Positions 36,087 through 44,945 of a stretch of DNA of 64,000 nt are shown here, in pieces; positions within the stretch are counted from its first letter, which is position 1, and every line of letters begins with the position of its first letter. Under the pieces are notes generated by a model. It saw only the letters and a list, made by a program, of their open reading frames with translations. It did no database searches and was not told the origin of the DNA. The position numbers were made by a program, and so were the translations under genes. This stretch comes from Fervidicola ferrireducens. GTDB lineage: Bacteria > Bacillota > Thermosediminibacteria > Thermosediminibacterales > Thermosediminibacteraceae. The stretch is taken from the NCBI RefSeq assembly GCF_001562425.1, contig NZ_LOED01000008.1, positions 1-64,000 of the forward strand, written 5' to 3'.

Positions 36087-36458
36087 CTATCCCTTGCTTG
36101 CCAACTTTTTTAAAATCGGTGATAAGATTTTGTATATAGGATCAATGATCTGGCTTATCCTGCTACATGCCACAGCCTTTTCGCTGTTGGATACTACCGG
36201 CATTCCGGTTTCCTGTTTTGAGCTTGAAGCCGGTTTCAAAGGTCCACTTGGGAGTTTCACCACATCCTTTATATACGGCTTTTTACGGTAGTAGGCTTTT
36301 ACCGAAAGGTCGCTACCCAGGATTACCTGGTACTCTCCGTCAGGTAGCCTGCAAAGCGCATTTGCGCCGTTGGGCCCAAGCTGCACGTCGATCACTTCCA
36401 CTTCAACTTGCGAAAAATCCTTAAAGAAAGCCGCTATCTTTCCGGCAATGTCCTGCAT
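36087..36458 (-). CDS. Unknown protein of the SPOCS locus
   Basis: The 123-residue protein begins with an amphipathic helix (IAGKIAAFFKDFS). A small beta-rich domain follows (VEVEVIDVQLGPNGANALC, GEYQVILGSDL, about residues 20-60), then a Pro/Ser-rich linker and a C-terminal helix (IYKILSPILKKLA). I do not recognise a family. ATG 36458 follows GGGAGGG at 8 bases. It lies 19 bases after the five-SPOCS gene and ahead of the operon's terminator, so it probably acts with that protein. Confidence 0.65.
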   Translation of the reverse strand: MQDIAGKIAAFFKDFSQVEVEVIDVQLGPNGANALCRLPDGEYQVILGSDLSVKAYYRKKPYIKDVVKLPSGPLKPASSSKQETGMPVVSNSEKAVACSRISQIIDPIYKILSPILKKLASKG

Positions 36459-36477
36459 CAATGTTTCCCTCCCTGCC

Positions 36478-38553
36478 TTACAACGTTTTTAGATAATAAT
36501 TTTTAATAGATATCTCAAACTCACCTTCCAGCATCTCACCTCCAGCTACCAGGACGACCTTTTTAGGCCTCGCCGATAAGCTTACCCTGCTTGTGTCCAA
36601 ACCTTCTTTGCCCTTAATGAAGAACTTAAATTCCAGCTCGTCGATGTCATGATGGACAAGGTGATCCCTGCCCACATAAGCCGCATTTACCCGGAGTTTG
36701 CCCCCTATCCAAAAACCTGCTTCATCCACTTCTACCCATTTTTCTGTCACCTCAGGGAATATGTCTTTCGCAAAGAGTGCTGGTGCTGTAAGGGGCATTA
36801 TATAGGAAAGGCGGCGCAGCCTCTCTTCCACATAAACCTGCCGGTACCGCCGGTTTTGGAGGACCGTAGGACCGGTCACAAGATAGAGGTCCTGCTGGCA
36901 GGTTGCCTCAATGTCAAAGCTCAATAAAAAAATAGTGTCTAACCTGGTAAGGGTTTTAATTTCCGTAGAAACCTCTGATATCCTGGCATCTACCCGGACG
37001 TGCATATCCTTTCGGCCGCCTTTCACGTCCCCCAGCACGCCGAAAGGAAATAGATTTTTTTGGCAGCGAATGATACCGTCGACTCCCGCATAATAAATGT
37101 GAACTGACAGCCCGCCCTGGATCAAAAATCTGTAGTCCAGGACTGTTACATTTAAGTTTTCTACCTCGCCCTTTATGTCCTCTACAAGCTTTACTGGATA
37201 ATCTAGGATTATCTCATTTTTTTCGATAAGTTCGATGGTTTTTGCCTCCAGGATCTTTTCAACCCGGAAAAGTTCCCTTTCTATACCTTCGCGGGGAATG
37301 ATATCCACCACAACAGGGGTGGCTCTGCGGCAAACTGCTGTATATTCTATTTCCACGAGTGACGTTATCTTTATACTGCCATCTTTTAAAACCCCCGAGA
37401 GGTGAAGTATTCTGGGTTTCAGTTCGTACGACACCTGCGTTTGTACGGTTCCTACCGGGTGGCTCCTGCTGAAGTTTATTTCAATATACCGGTACGCCGA
37501 AAGAAGGTTTTCATCTATGTAAAAAACTTCAACGCCAATCGCACCCTGAGCTACCAGCAGTCCCCCGTTCACCTCGTAAGAAACCCTTTCCACCCTTCCA
37601 TACAAATCCACCAGGTTCTTTCCCTTTAAGGGATAACTTTCCGCGACAAAAAAAGAAAACGCTCCCTCGTCCAACACTTCTTTTAACTGCAGCTCTTCTT
37701 TTACTGTCTGATACCCCTCGTGTTTGAAATCGGTTACCACCTGGCTTTCCTCTTTTTTCAACACCTTTACATCCAGCCGCAAGACCATCATAATGCCGTA
37801 ATTCCCTGCCTTATGAGACGGCCGAAAGTGAACTTCCGAAAAAGCAGCCGTCACCCTGGCAAGGTGTTCCGGCTCCGCTTCGTTGCACGAAATCACCCTT
37901 TCAAGAGGGACTGCTACCTGGCTGTGTCTTTCTAAGCCAGAGCCATCTACATAAAAAACGTCCGCAGAAATCTCGCCTTCTACGGCTACAAGACCTTTGA
38001 ATACTTTTGTTTCTACCTTGGCCAAATGGGGCTTTACGGTTATAATCCTCCGGCAATCGGGTTTTTCAAAAAAAAACCTTATACCGGCCACATCCTTTTC
38101 TTCCTTAATAACCCGGAAGGTTGCTATCCTCTCTGTTTTTGCTTCCAGAGTCTTTGCAAAAACAGCGGGCCTTTCGATTACGGCTTCAAGATTGAAGTTC
38201 AATAAAAAATCCACGGAAAGAGTATCTTCGGCCAAATGATAATTATGAGTTTCCGGGGTGCAGTCGATTCGCACTTCCATCCCGTCGAGGACTTTTTCCG
38301 GGCAAAAAACGTACCTGACCGGCTGCAGGACTTCAATATAGCGGAGGGTACCTTCCCTGCTCAGAAAATACACTCCCGCCGTAAGGGTTGCGGAAAATAT
38401 TACCGCACCTTTTTGAATACGGTGGTCTACATCCTGAACTCTCGGCACAACACCGGTTACTTTCACGGGGTAAGGTTTCAGCTTTATATCCTGCTTCAAT
38501 TCCTTTGTATAAACCTTCTGCCACAGGATTTCTTCAGTTCTGAAGAGTTTCAC
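36478..38553 (-). CDS. Large protein with about five SPOCS (DUF3794)-type repeats
   Basis: The 691-residue protein starts at GTG 38553 after GGAGGGGG. About five diverged repeats of 120-140 residues are seen, each with a VTGVVPRV/VEGEISADVFYV/VAQGAIGVEVFYID-type beta core (examples near residues 40, 190, 320, 465 and 590). There is no signal peptide, membrane segment or LysM. The divergence of the repeats exceeds that in the neighbouring SPOCS proteins. It leads a two-gene minus-strand operon and is divergent from the TasA-like gene, 131 bases away. A structural role in a spore or cell surface layer is inferred. Confidence 0.82.
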   Translation of the reverse strand: MKLFRTEEILWQKVYTKELKQDIKLKPYPVKVTGVVPRVQDVDHRIQKGAVIFSATLTAGVYFLSREGTLRYIEVLQPVRYVFCPEKVLDGMEVRIDCTPETHNYHLAEDTLSVDFLLNFNLEAVIERPAVFAKTLEAKTERIATFRVIKEEKDVAGIRFFFEKPDCRRIITVKPHLAKVETKVFKGLVAVEGEISADVFYVDGSGLERHSQVAVPLERVISCNEAEPEHLARVTAAFSEVHFRPSHKAGNYGIMMVLRLDVKVLKKEESQVVTDFKHEGYQTVKEELQLKEVLDEGAFSFFVAESYPLKGKNLVDLYGRVERVSYEVNGGLLVAQGAIGVEVFYIDENLLSAYRYIEINFSRSHPVGTVQTQVSYELKPRILHLSGVLKDGSIKITSLVEIEYTAVCRRATPVVVDIIPREGIERELFRVEKILEAKTIELIEKNEIILDYPVKLVEDIKGEVENLNVTVLDYRFLIQGGLSVHIYYAGVDGIIRCQKNLFPFGVLGDVKGGRKDMHVRVDARISEVSTEIKTLTRLDTIFLLSFDIEATCQQDLYLVTGPTVLQNRRYRQVYVEERLRRLSYIMPLTAPALFAKDIFPEVTEKWVEVDEAGFWIGGKLRVNAAYVGRDHLVHHDIDELEFKFFIKGKEGLDTSRVSLSARPKKVVLVAGGEMLEGEFEISIKNYYLKTL

Positions 38554-38684
38554 GGCTACCCCCTCCACTTATAATCTTTATGAAAAAAATTCCCCTTTTA
38601 TGAAAAATAAGGCCCGGGAAATGTTCAGGTTCCTGTAACAGTTTTAAATTTCACTGAATATGATTTCAACAGGAGGTGAAAGAA

Positions 38685-39137
38685 ATGGCTCTTACCTTTA
38701 CCGCCAGTTCAACCGGAAGCACGCTGCAAACTGCCAACGTGTCCATCGTGGTATCGCCGACCAGCGGTGTGCTTTCCGCTACGAATATGCTGCCCAGGGA
38801 TACCGTAACCGCTGTAATCAACGTCTCGAATACCGGAGATGTAGATGAATACTATTTTGTGACAGCTGACTGGAAACCTTCGGGTTCCACAACCGCATCG
38901 CTCGCGGCATTGCTGGCCGATAATTTAAACGTCAGCGTTTCCGCCAGCCCCGGCTCCACCATATACACCGGTAAGCTCAGCGGTTTGATAGACCAGCCTG
39001 CAAGTCCCGGCCACGCCCTGGCCCTCAGCACCGGAAACCAAGATGTGACTTTTACTTTTCACCTGCCGAGCACCGTGGGCAATGCGGTTCAAAATATAGA
39101 TATCACGCTGGACTTCGTATTTGTGGCCACAGCATAA
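38685..39137 (+). CDS. Small TasA/camelysin-like surface or fibre protein
   Basis: The 150-residue protein is rich in Ser, Thr, Ala and Val with few charged residues. It has VNVSNTGDVDEYYFVTADW-like and ITLDFVFVATA strands recalling the TasA/CalY (peptidase M73) fold. Unlike classical members it has no signal peptide: it opens MALTFTASSTGSTLQTANVS. ATG 38685 follows AGGAGGTG at 5 bases, a very strong site that suggests high expression. It is followed by two glycosyltransferases and two SPOCS genes. Fibre or coat subunit is inferred; family membership is tentative. Confidence 0.55.
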   Translation: MALTFTASSTGSTLQTANVSIVVSPTSGVLSATNMLPRDTVTAVINVSNTGDVDEYYFVTADWKPSGSTTASLAALLADNLNVSVSASPGSTIYTGKLSGLIDQPASPGHALALSTGNQDVTFTFHLPSTVGNAVQNIDITLDFVFVATA

Positions 39138-39200
39138 ACTCAACCTAGTGAGAAAATAGGGCCTTCCGAAAGGAAGGCTCTATTACAAGGAGAGATCATC

Positions 39201-39980
39201 ATGAGGAAAAAGAGCGGGAATCGCATAGTGGCGATGATGCCCGTAAAAAATGAATCCGGCCGCTATCTGTCCCGGGTTCTGGAACACCTTTCGCTCTGGG
39301 TCGATAAAATCGTGGTAATCGATGACGCCTCCGAGGATGATACGTATGAAGTTGTAAAGAGCTTCGATAAAGTTATAGCTTACAGGAACGAACGGCCACT
39401 TTTCCTCGGAAATGAAGCGGCACTGCGATCAAAGCTCTGGGACCTTACGGTAGAGCAGAATCCCGACTGGATAGTCGCCCTCGATGCCGATGAGATGTTC
39501 GAAGATAGAATTATTGATGAGGCGGAATTTCTCATAAACCAGGACTATTATGATGCCGTATACTTCAGAGTATTTGATTTCTGGGCGTCCAATACCCATT
39601 ACAGAATCGACGGCGGTTGGAATCCATGGGTTAAATTCCAGCCTTTCCTGGTGCGTTATAACCCGAACCTCAATTACATTTGGCCCCAAAGGGAAATCCA
39701 CTGCGGTCGCTTTCCAAGTCCATGCCAGGATTTTATACCCTATTATTCTGACATAAGGCTCAAGCATTTCGGTTGGGCCGATGAAAAAGAACACCACAAA
39801 AAGTACCTTTTTTACCGAGAGAAAGATTTAAAGCTTCACGGCAAGGTCCTTCCCCACACCCAGAGCATTATAATATCACCGAAGCTAAACGATCTGGAAG
39901 AATGGCGTGACTCAAAGCGGCTTTATTTCCTGAAGGAGGGGATGCTGGATGGGAAAGAAAGTCGGGATATTGACCACTAA
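39201..39980 (+). CDS. Family 2 glycosyltransferase
   Basis: The 259-residue GT-A fold enzyme has VAMMPVKNESGRYL, VVIDDASEDDT and the metal-binding ALDADEMFED (DAD). A lysine- and histidine-rich C-terminus (RLKHFGWADEKEHHKKY) is typical of glycosyltransferases found near spore or polysaccharide loci. It could glycosylate the TasA-like or SPOCS proteins; no target can be read. It overlaps the next gene by 32 bases. Confidence 0.88.
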   Translation: MRKKSGNRIVAMMPVKNESGRYLSRVLEHLSLWVDKIVVIDDASEDDTYEVVKSFDKVIAYRNERPLFLGNEAALRSKLWDLTVEQNPDWIVALDADEMFEDRIIDEAEFLINQDYYDAVYFRVFDFWASNTHYRIDGGWNPWVKFQPFLVRYNPNLNYIWPQREIHCGRFPSPCQDFIPYYSDIRLKHFGWADEKEHHKKYLFYREKDLKLHGKVLPHTQSIIISPKLNDLEEWRDSKRLYFLKEGMLDGKESRDIDH

Positions 39981-41061
39981 TTTTTTCAGCCCCGATGGGA
40001 CGAGAATGGTATACGGCGGAGCTGAACGCTACGGACTGGAACTTACAAAGCTCCTTTTGGAACTGGGTTATGAAGTAGTGTGGTGGCAGATAGGAAGCGG
40101 GTGGGAAAAAGAGATACTGCCGGGTGTCAAAATATACACAATCCCGGAGACGAAAAATGAGTTCATGACATTTCCCAATGTCAATCAGCATTTTTACGAA
40201 CAGGCGGTTGAAATGGATTACGCCATCTATTTTGTCACCTTCCTGGCGTACCCCCAGGCTTTGGAAAAAAGCATATCCATTTCCCACGGCATATTCTGGG
40301 ATTTTCCCGGCTTTGACCGTCAACTTGCTACCGAAGCTGACCGCAAAGAGTGGCTCCGGCGGCTTCACATAGCCTTGAGTGGGGTGCAAAAGGTGGTATC
40401 GGTGGATACTAATACCATAAATTGGATAAACGCCACATGGCCGGGGCTTTATCACAAATTAGAATACATTCCTAATTTTGTGGATCTGGGAAATTGAAGA
40501 CCTCGGGTAGAACATCCGGGCAAGGTAAGAGTCATATTTCCACGGCGCCTCACTTCGGTGCGGGGTGTAAACGAAGCGGCCAGGGCCGCGAAAGTATTGA
40601 CAGCAAAATACCCTGGTAAGGTGGAATTTCATTTCGTAGGGAGAGGGCACTCAGACCAGCTGGAGGCCGAAGCATTGAAATGGGCATCGGAAAATGAAAA
40701 CATATATTATTACTGGCAGCCGCCCCATATGATGCAGGAGATTTTTCGCCACATGGACATAGCTATAATACCCACTAAAGCGGCGGAAGGAACCTCTCTT
40801 TCCTGCTTGGAAGCCATGGCCGCCGGCTGCGCCGTGATAGCCTCACCCGTCGGCGGGCTCACGGATATTGTTATAGACGGCTATAACGGGTTGCTGGTAA
40901 AGCCCACATCAAATAATCTGATAGAAGCCCTGGATTACTTAATATGTAATGAGGATGAAAGGAGAAGGCTTGGAGAAAACGCCGCGAAGGTGGCCGAAGC
41001 CTTCAGTTTAACGCGCTGGAAAGAAAAATGGCAAAAAGTGATTTCCGAAGTTTTTCGCTAG
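39949..41061 (+). pseudogene. Family 4 (GT-B) glycosyltransferase interrupted by an in-frame TGA
   Basis: The first 182 codons give an N-terminal GT-B domain (VGILTTNFFSPDGTRMVYGG to YIPNFVDLGN) and stop at TGA 40495-40497. The same frame then continues without interruption (RPRVEHPGKVRVIFPRRLTS, then the UDP/GDP-sugar site GTSLSCLEAMAAGCAVIASP) to 41061. No frameshift is needed, so a single codon change separates this from an intact 370-residue enzyme. It may be a nonsense mutation, a sequencing error or read-through. ATG 39949 lies after GAAGGAGGGG. It belongs to the TasA-like/SPOCS plus-strand unit. Confidence 0.85.
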
Positions 41062-41072
41062 GAAGTGGTAAT

Positions 41073-41525
41073 GTGTACACCCATGTGGCAAAATGCACTG
41101 GGAATTTTATAAGAGTTCCACCAGCTCCTGAACCTCTGGAAGTCCGGCTTCCGGTCGTTGTAGCAAAAAAAGAGGCCTCATTTCTTTTTGCGCAAGAAAA
41201 AAACCTGCCGGAAATTCCCGAGGGTATAAAGAAGATCGAAACATCTCTTCAGAGCTCTAAATTTGTTGTTATAAAAGGTTATGTTATCTTCGAAATAACG
41301 GCCTCTCAGGACGTTTATTATATTTTCAGGGATATGGTAAAGCTTTTCACAGCTCCTTGCTTTTTCACAGGCAGCGTTCCAGTCCCCGAAGCAAGGGAAG
41401 GAATGGAGGTCATCCCCCGGATTTCCGTAGGGATTTATTACACTAACTCTGGAGCCAGGATTTCGGAGCAGGTGCTGATAAGTATAGGGCTGCAGTGCAT
41501 CGAATACCGCAATGTCTTTATTTGA
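41073..41525 (+). CDS. Single SPOCS (DUF3794)-type domain protein
   Basis: The 150-residue protein (GTG 41073 after AGGAAGTGG; an ATG at 41028 inside the glycosyltransferase is the alternative) has one SPOCS-like domain from about residue 45: KFVVIKGYVIFEITASQDVYY, then a turn PEAREGMEV and ISVGIYY. It lacks the LHKQIFYVG core of its neighbours, so it is a diverged copy. It stands directly before the four-SPOCS gene. Confidence 0.65.
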   Translation: MYTHVAKCTGNFIRVPPAPEPLEVRLPVVVAKKEASFLFAQEKNLPEIPEGIKKIETSLQSSKFVVIKGYVIFEITASQDVYYIFRDMVKLFTAPCFFTGSVPVPEAREGMEVIPRISVGIYYTNSGARISEQVLISIGLQCIEYRNVFI

Positions 41526-41606
41526 TGAGCAATTGGATGGAATATGACAGTTGGTAAGTCCGCTGAATATAATAAATTAACAGGTTATATAAGAGGGGGG
41601 TGCAGC

Positions 41607-43514
41607 ATGGCTTTAGGATCAGCCCTTTTTTTGACCAGAGAGCTACCGGTGGTCGCCAGGAAGATTAAAAAGGTCACCGGAAGAATAAACGCCCTGAATT
41701 ATATAATGCTGACTGATAAAATAATCGTTCAGGGCGTATTTCACAAACAGGTGTTTTTTGTCGGAACCGATGACATCGTCCACCACCTATCTGGAGACAT
41801 ACCTTTTAAGACCATGCTCTATGTCCCCGGTGCAAGGCCCGGCATGACCGCTAGTATTTCTGCTGAGGTAGAGAAAATAAGGACCACGCTTTCGCCCGGC
41901 GGTGATAGCGTTCTTACCGAGGCCATTGTAAAAGTAGCGACTACGGTGGAAGATGTAGCTTTTGTAAACCTGGCACCTGGCACCGATGAGACGATACTGG
42001 CAGAATTGGCGATTGGTGAAGGTTCGGCCCAGGTGCTGGTGGAAGACACCTTTATCTTGGAGAATCCGGCCCAGAAGATAACCGAAGTGAATTCTGAAGT
42101 TGTTATGCAAAATACAGAATTGATCGAAGGTAAAGTTCTGGTTCAGGCGGTTCTCCACCACCAGGTGTATTACGTGGGAGAAGATGACGTGTCCTATTAC
42201 CAGGCCTTTGACATGCCCGTGAGCGAAATTGTAAACGTACCCGGCATTCAGCCAGGAATGAAGGCCTACGTGGAGCCGGTTGTTGAGATGAGTGAAGCCT
42301 ATTTGGTTTCTTCTCGGGAACTTTTTTTGAAAGCGGTAGTTGGCTGGAATGTGGTGGTAGTAAATGAAACCCTTACAGATATAGGAGTTTCAACGTCAGA
42401 CCCAAATTACAGGGTAAATGTATTGGTAGGTCAGCCGGTTACTCACCAGCACATGGTGGAGTCCAGGGTTTTGCTGGAAAATGAGGCGTCGAAAGTCAGA
42501 GAAATAAGTGCCACTGTCAGCGAGTTATCTGCAGTGCTTGTGCCGGACAAGGTGATAATCCAGGGGGTGCTGCACAAGCAAATTTATTACGTGGGAATCG
42601 ATGAAGTAAATCGTCACCAGGCTGAAGATGTACCTTTTTCTACTTTCGTGGATTACGAAGGCGCCATGCCAGGACAAGTGGCCAGAGTGAACGCTGGGGT
42701 AGAATACTCCGCGTTTACGCTTTTAAGCCCCAGGGAGGTTTTACAAAAAAATATAATTGCCTTTAACGTGATGATACTGGAACCCCGGAATCTGCCCGTG
42801 ATACTGGGGGCGGGCCCGGTGGTGCGGATTCCCAGGATTGTAGAAGAGACGACAGGCCAGGTTGTGGTAAGCGATACGGAGCCAACGGTAGTGGAAGGGC
42901 TTACCGTCACAAAAGCACCGATTGTAGTATCCGAAGAACAAGCAGGGTCAAGACAAACCCAGGTAATTCATACCGTTGATGTATTTCCACTGGCCATTGG
43001 CCTCGGCGAAACTCGATGTGAGGTCAAAAACGTAAGGGTAACGCCGCTGGAAAACCAGGTGTTGGTGGAAGGTGATGTAAGCTGTGACATTTCGTATATA
43101 GGCCCTGATGATGTGGTCTATCACATTAGAGTCGATGACAGGTTTTCGGTCTTGGTGCCCCTCGAAGGATGTTTGCCTTCGCATGTGGTAGAAGCCAGTG
43201 CGGAAATTGAACATGCGGACTTTGAAATATTGCCCGGGGGAAATCAAATAAGGTTGACTATAACCTTAAGGGCGACAGCGCGCTGCATAAAGGAAGAGAC
43301 GGTGTACGTGGTCACCGACGTAACGGGCCCCGGCGTGACAACTGATAAGCTCTTGGTTAGGGTTAAGGTTCCCTCCGGGGAAACCGTCGATCTTTACGTG
43401 GTTACGGAGATCTACGGCGCCGGTATTACCGTCACAAAGAAAACTTTCATTTTATATGTAGTGGGTGAAGGTCCAAGACCGGTGGATATAGTCGTGGATG
43501 TGTCTAGAAATTGA
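41607..43514 (+). CDS. Protein with four SPOCS (DUF3794) domains
   Basis: The 635-residue protein (ATG 41607 after AGAGGGGGG) has four SPOCS repeats starting near residues 5, 135, 275 and 455. The first three carry cores such as IIVQGVFHKQVFFVGTD, VLVQAVLHHQVYYVGEDD and VIIQGVLHKQIYYVG; the fourth is diverged. A short beta-rich tail follows from about residue 565 (VTDVTGPGV and VVTEIYGAGITVTKK). It has no signal peptide or membrane helix. The repeats are closest to those of the membrane-anchored three-SPOCS protein across the locus, so the two may interact or polymerise; this is inference. Confidence 0.85.
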   Translation: MALGSALFLTRELPVVARKIKKVTGRINALNYIMLTDKIIVQGVFHKQVFFVGTDDIVHHLSGDIPFKTMLYVPGARPGMTASISAEVEKIRTTLSPGGDSVLTEAIVKVATTVEDVAFVNLAPGTDETILAELAIGEGSAQVLVEDTFILENPAQKITEVNSEVVMQNTELIEGKVLVQAVLHHQVYYVGEDDVSYYQAFDMPVSEIVNVPGIQPGMKAYVEPVVEMSEAYLVSSRELFLKAVVGWNVVVVNETLTDIGVSTSDPNYRVNVLVGQPVTHQHMVESRVLLENEASKVREISATVSELSAVLVPDKVIIQGVLHKQIYYVGIDEVNRHQAEDVPFSTFVDYEGAMPGQVARVNAGVEYSAFTLLSPREVLQKNIIAFNVMILEPRNLPVILGAGPVVRIPRIVEETTGQVVVSDTEPTVVEGLTVTKAPIVVSEEQAGSRQTQVIHTVDVFPLAIGLGETRCEVKNVRVTPLENQVLVEGDVSCDISYIGPDDVVYHIRVDDRFSVLVPLEGCLPSHVVEASAEIEHADFEILPGGNQIRLTITLRATARCIKEETVYVVTDVTGPGVTTDKLLVRVKVPSGETVDLYVVTEIYGAGITVTKKTFILYVVGEGPRPVDIVVDVSRN

Positions 43515-43520
43515 GATTTG

Positions 43521-44786
43521 CTATGCGGCCAGCTCTCTCAGGGAGCGGGCTGCGACCACCGACGAAAACACCAGTACCGCCGTTATGACGAACAGGTGGA
43601 CGTAGGACAGAAATTGGATGATGACCCCGCCGAGGAGCGGCAAAAAGGTGGTGGGGGCTGTAAGGGTGTTTAGAAGGCCTATGTAAAGGGGCCTTTTTTC
43701 TTCCGGAGCTATTTTTAAGAGGTAGTTGAAGATTCCGACCCACACTCCGCTGTAAGTGGCTCCTACGAGGGTGAATATGAGGGCGTAAAGCCAAAAAAAC
43801 GGCAAACGCATCCTGTAAAGGAAAAAGCATATCAACGCCAGAACCGGCTGAAGGGCAGTAAGTTCCGCGGTAAAAATGACGACCTTCCTGCTTCCGTATA
43901 AATCGATGGCCTTTCCGAAAAATATGCCGGCCAGTATGGAGCCGAGCATCTGTGCCGAAACGAAAATGCCTATGTTTTCCTGGGGAACGCTCAAAACCTC
44001 CCGGGCAAATACGGCGTAAAACGGCAGCGGCAGAAAAAACGACCTCAAGAGAGTGTTTACGATTATAATAAGTCGAAAACTGCCATCCTCTTTGAGAATT
44101 CTCGGAATTCCCATAAGGTATTTTACCAGACTTTCGTATCGGCGGGGAGTTCCATCTTCCACTTCCTTGAGCCTGAGGAAGGACAAAAAGGATAGAGTGG
44201 AAAATATAAACCCCAGGAAGAATATGATGGTGTAGTTGTAAGGGAAGGCTAGGGTTTTAAGGCCGAGAACTGCCTTTACAACAAATCCCGCCGCAAATGC
44301 CAGGAGTCCCCCTAAGGCCTGAGTCTTGGCATAATAGGCTCCCCTGCGCTCCTGGGGGATGGATTTGGCAAAAAGGTCTATCCAGGGCACCCCGCTTACG
44401 CCGTCGGAGAAGGAAAGGATTACGAAAAAAGTATAAAAGAGAAAAAGGGAAAGTACGGGATTTTTGCCCGCGATTAAGGACGAGAGAACCATCATGCCGG
44501 CGGATATCCTCAAAAGTCCCCCGGCCAGCACCACGAGAGGTTTTTTTCGAGGCAAAGCTTCGGCTAACCGGGCGACCAAAAGTTGTGGCAGGAACCACCC
44601 GCAGTTTCTTATGGTCGTGGTAAGGCCTATCAGCACCGGCGAGCTGGTAAGGTTGCTCACAAAGGATGACACCACCGTGCCGGGCTCCAAAAAGCCATTG
44701 GATGCCGCAAAAAATATGGCATCATAGCTCAAGGCGTTGAAGTTGGTATAAAAGTCCTTTTCTTGTAAAGTTTTTTGATTTTCCAC
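43521..44786 (-). CDS. MFS-type transporter
   Basis: The 421-residue protein has about twelve hydrophobic helices and the inter-helix LVARLAEALPRKKPLVVLAG loop of major facilitator proteins, plus PQERRGAYYAKTQALGG. The N-terminus resembles a group of Firmicute MFS proteins of unknown substrate. GTG 44786 follows GGAGGG; an ATG at 44804 is possible but badly placed. It converges on the SPOCS gene with only 6 bases between stops. Confidence 0.82.
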   Translation of the reverse strand: MENQKTLQEKDFYTNFNALSYDAIFFAASNGFLEPGTVVSSFVSNLTSSPVLIGLTTTIRNCGWFLPQLLVARLAEALPRKKPLVVLAGGLLRISAGMMVLSSLIAGKNPVLSLFLFYTFFVILSFSDGVSGVPWIDLFAKSIPQERRGAYYAKTQALGGLLAFAAGFVVKAVLGLKTLAFPYNYTIIFFLGFIFSTLSFLSFLRLKEVEDGTPRRYESLVKYLMGIPRILKEDGSFRLIIIVNTLLRSFFLPLPFYAVFAREVLSVPQENIGIFVSAQMLGSILAGIFFGKAIDLYGSRKVVIFTAELTALQPVLALICFFLYRMRLPFFWLYALIFTLVGATYSGVWVGIFNYLLKIAPEEKRPLYIGLLNTLTAPTTFLPLLGGVIIQFLSYVHLFVITAVLVFSSVVAARSLRELAA

Positions 44787-44945
44787 GCGATACCCTCCAT
44801 TCATAAATTCTTTATGTTCGACAAAGACGCTCGCATTCCTTTTTTTATAAAGAAAAAATTTTGATGGAGGGAGGAATTGCAGGAGTCTGTATAGAACATA
44901 TTAAAACAAAAAGACATTTTTGAGAAATTAAAGGAGAATCGTCAC

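Noticed and set aside
44787-44945. Molybdenum-cofactor riboswitch before moeA
   Set aside because: The 159-base gap is AT-rich with no stable multi-stem fold or known conserved block.
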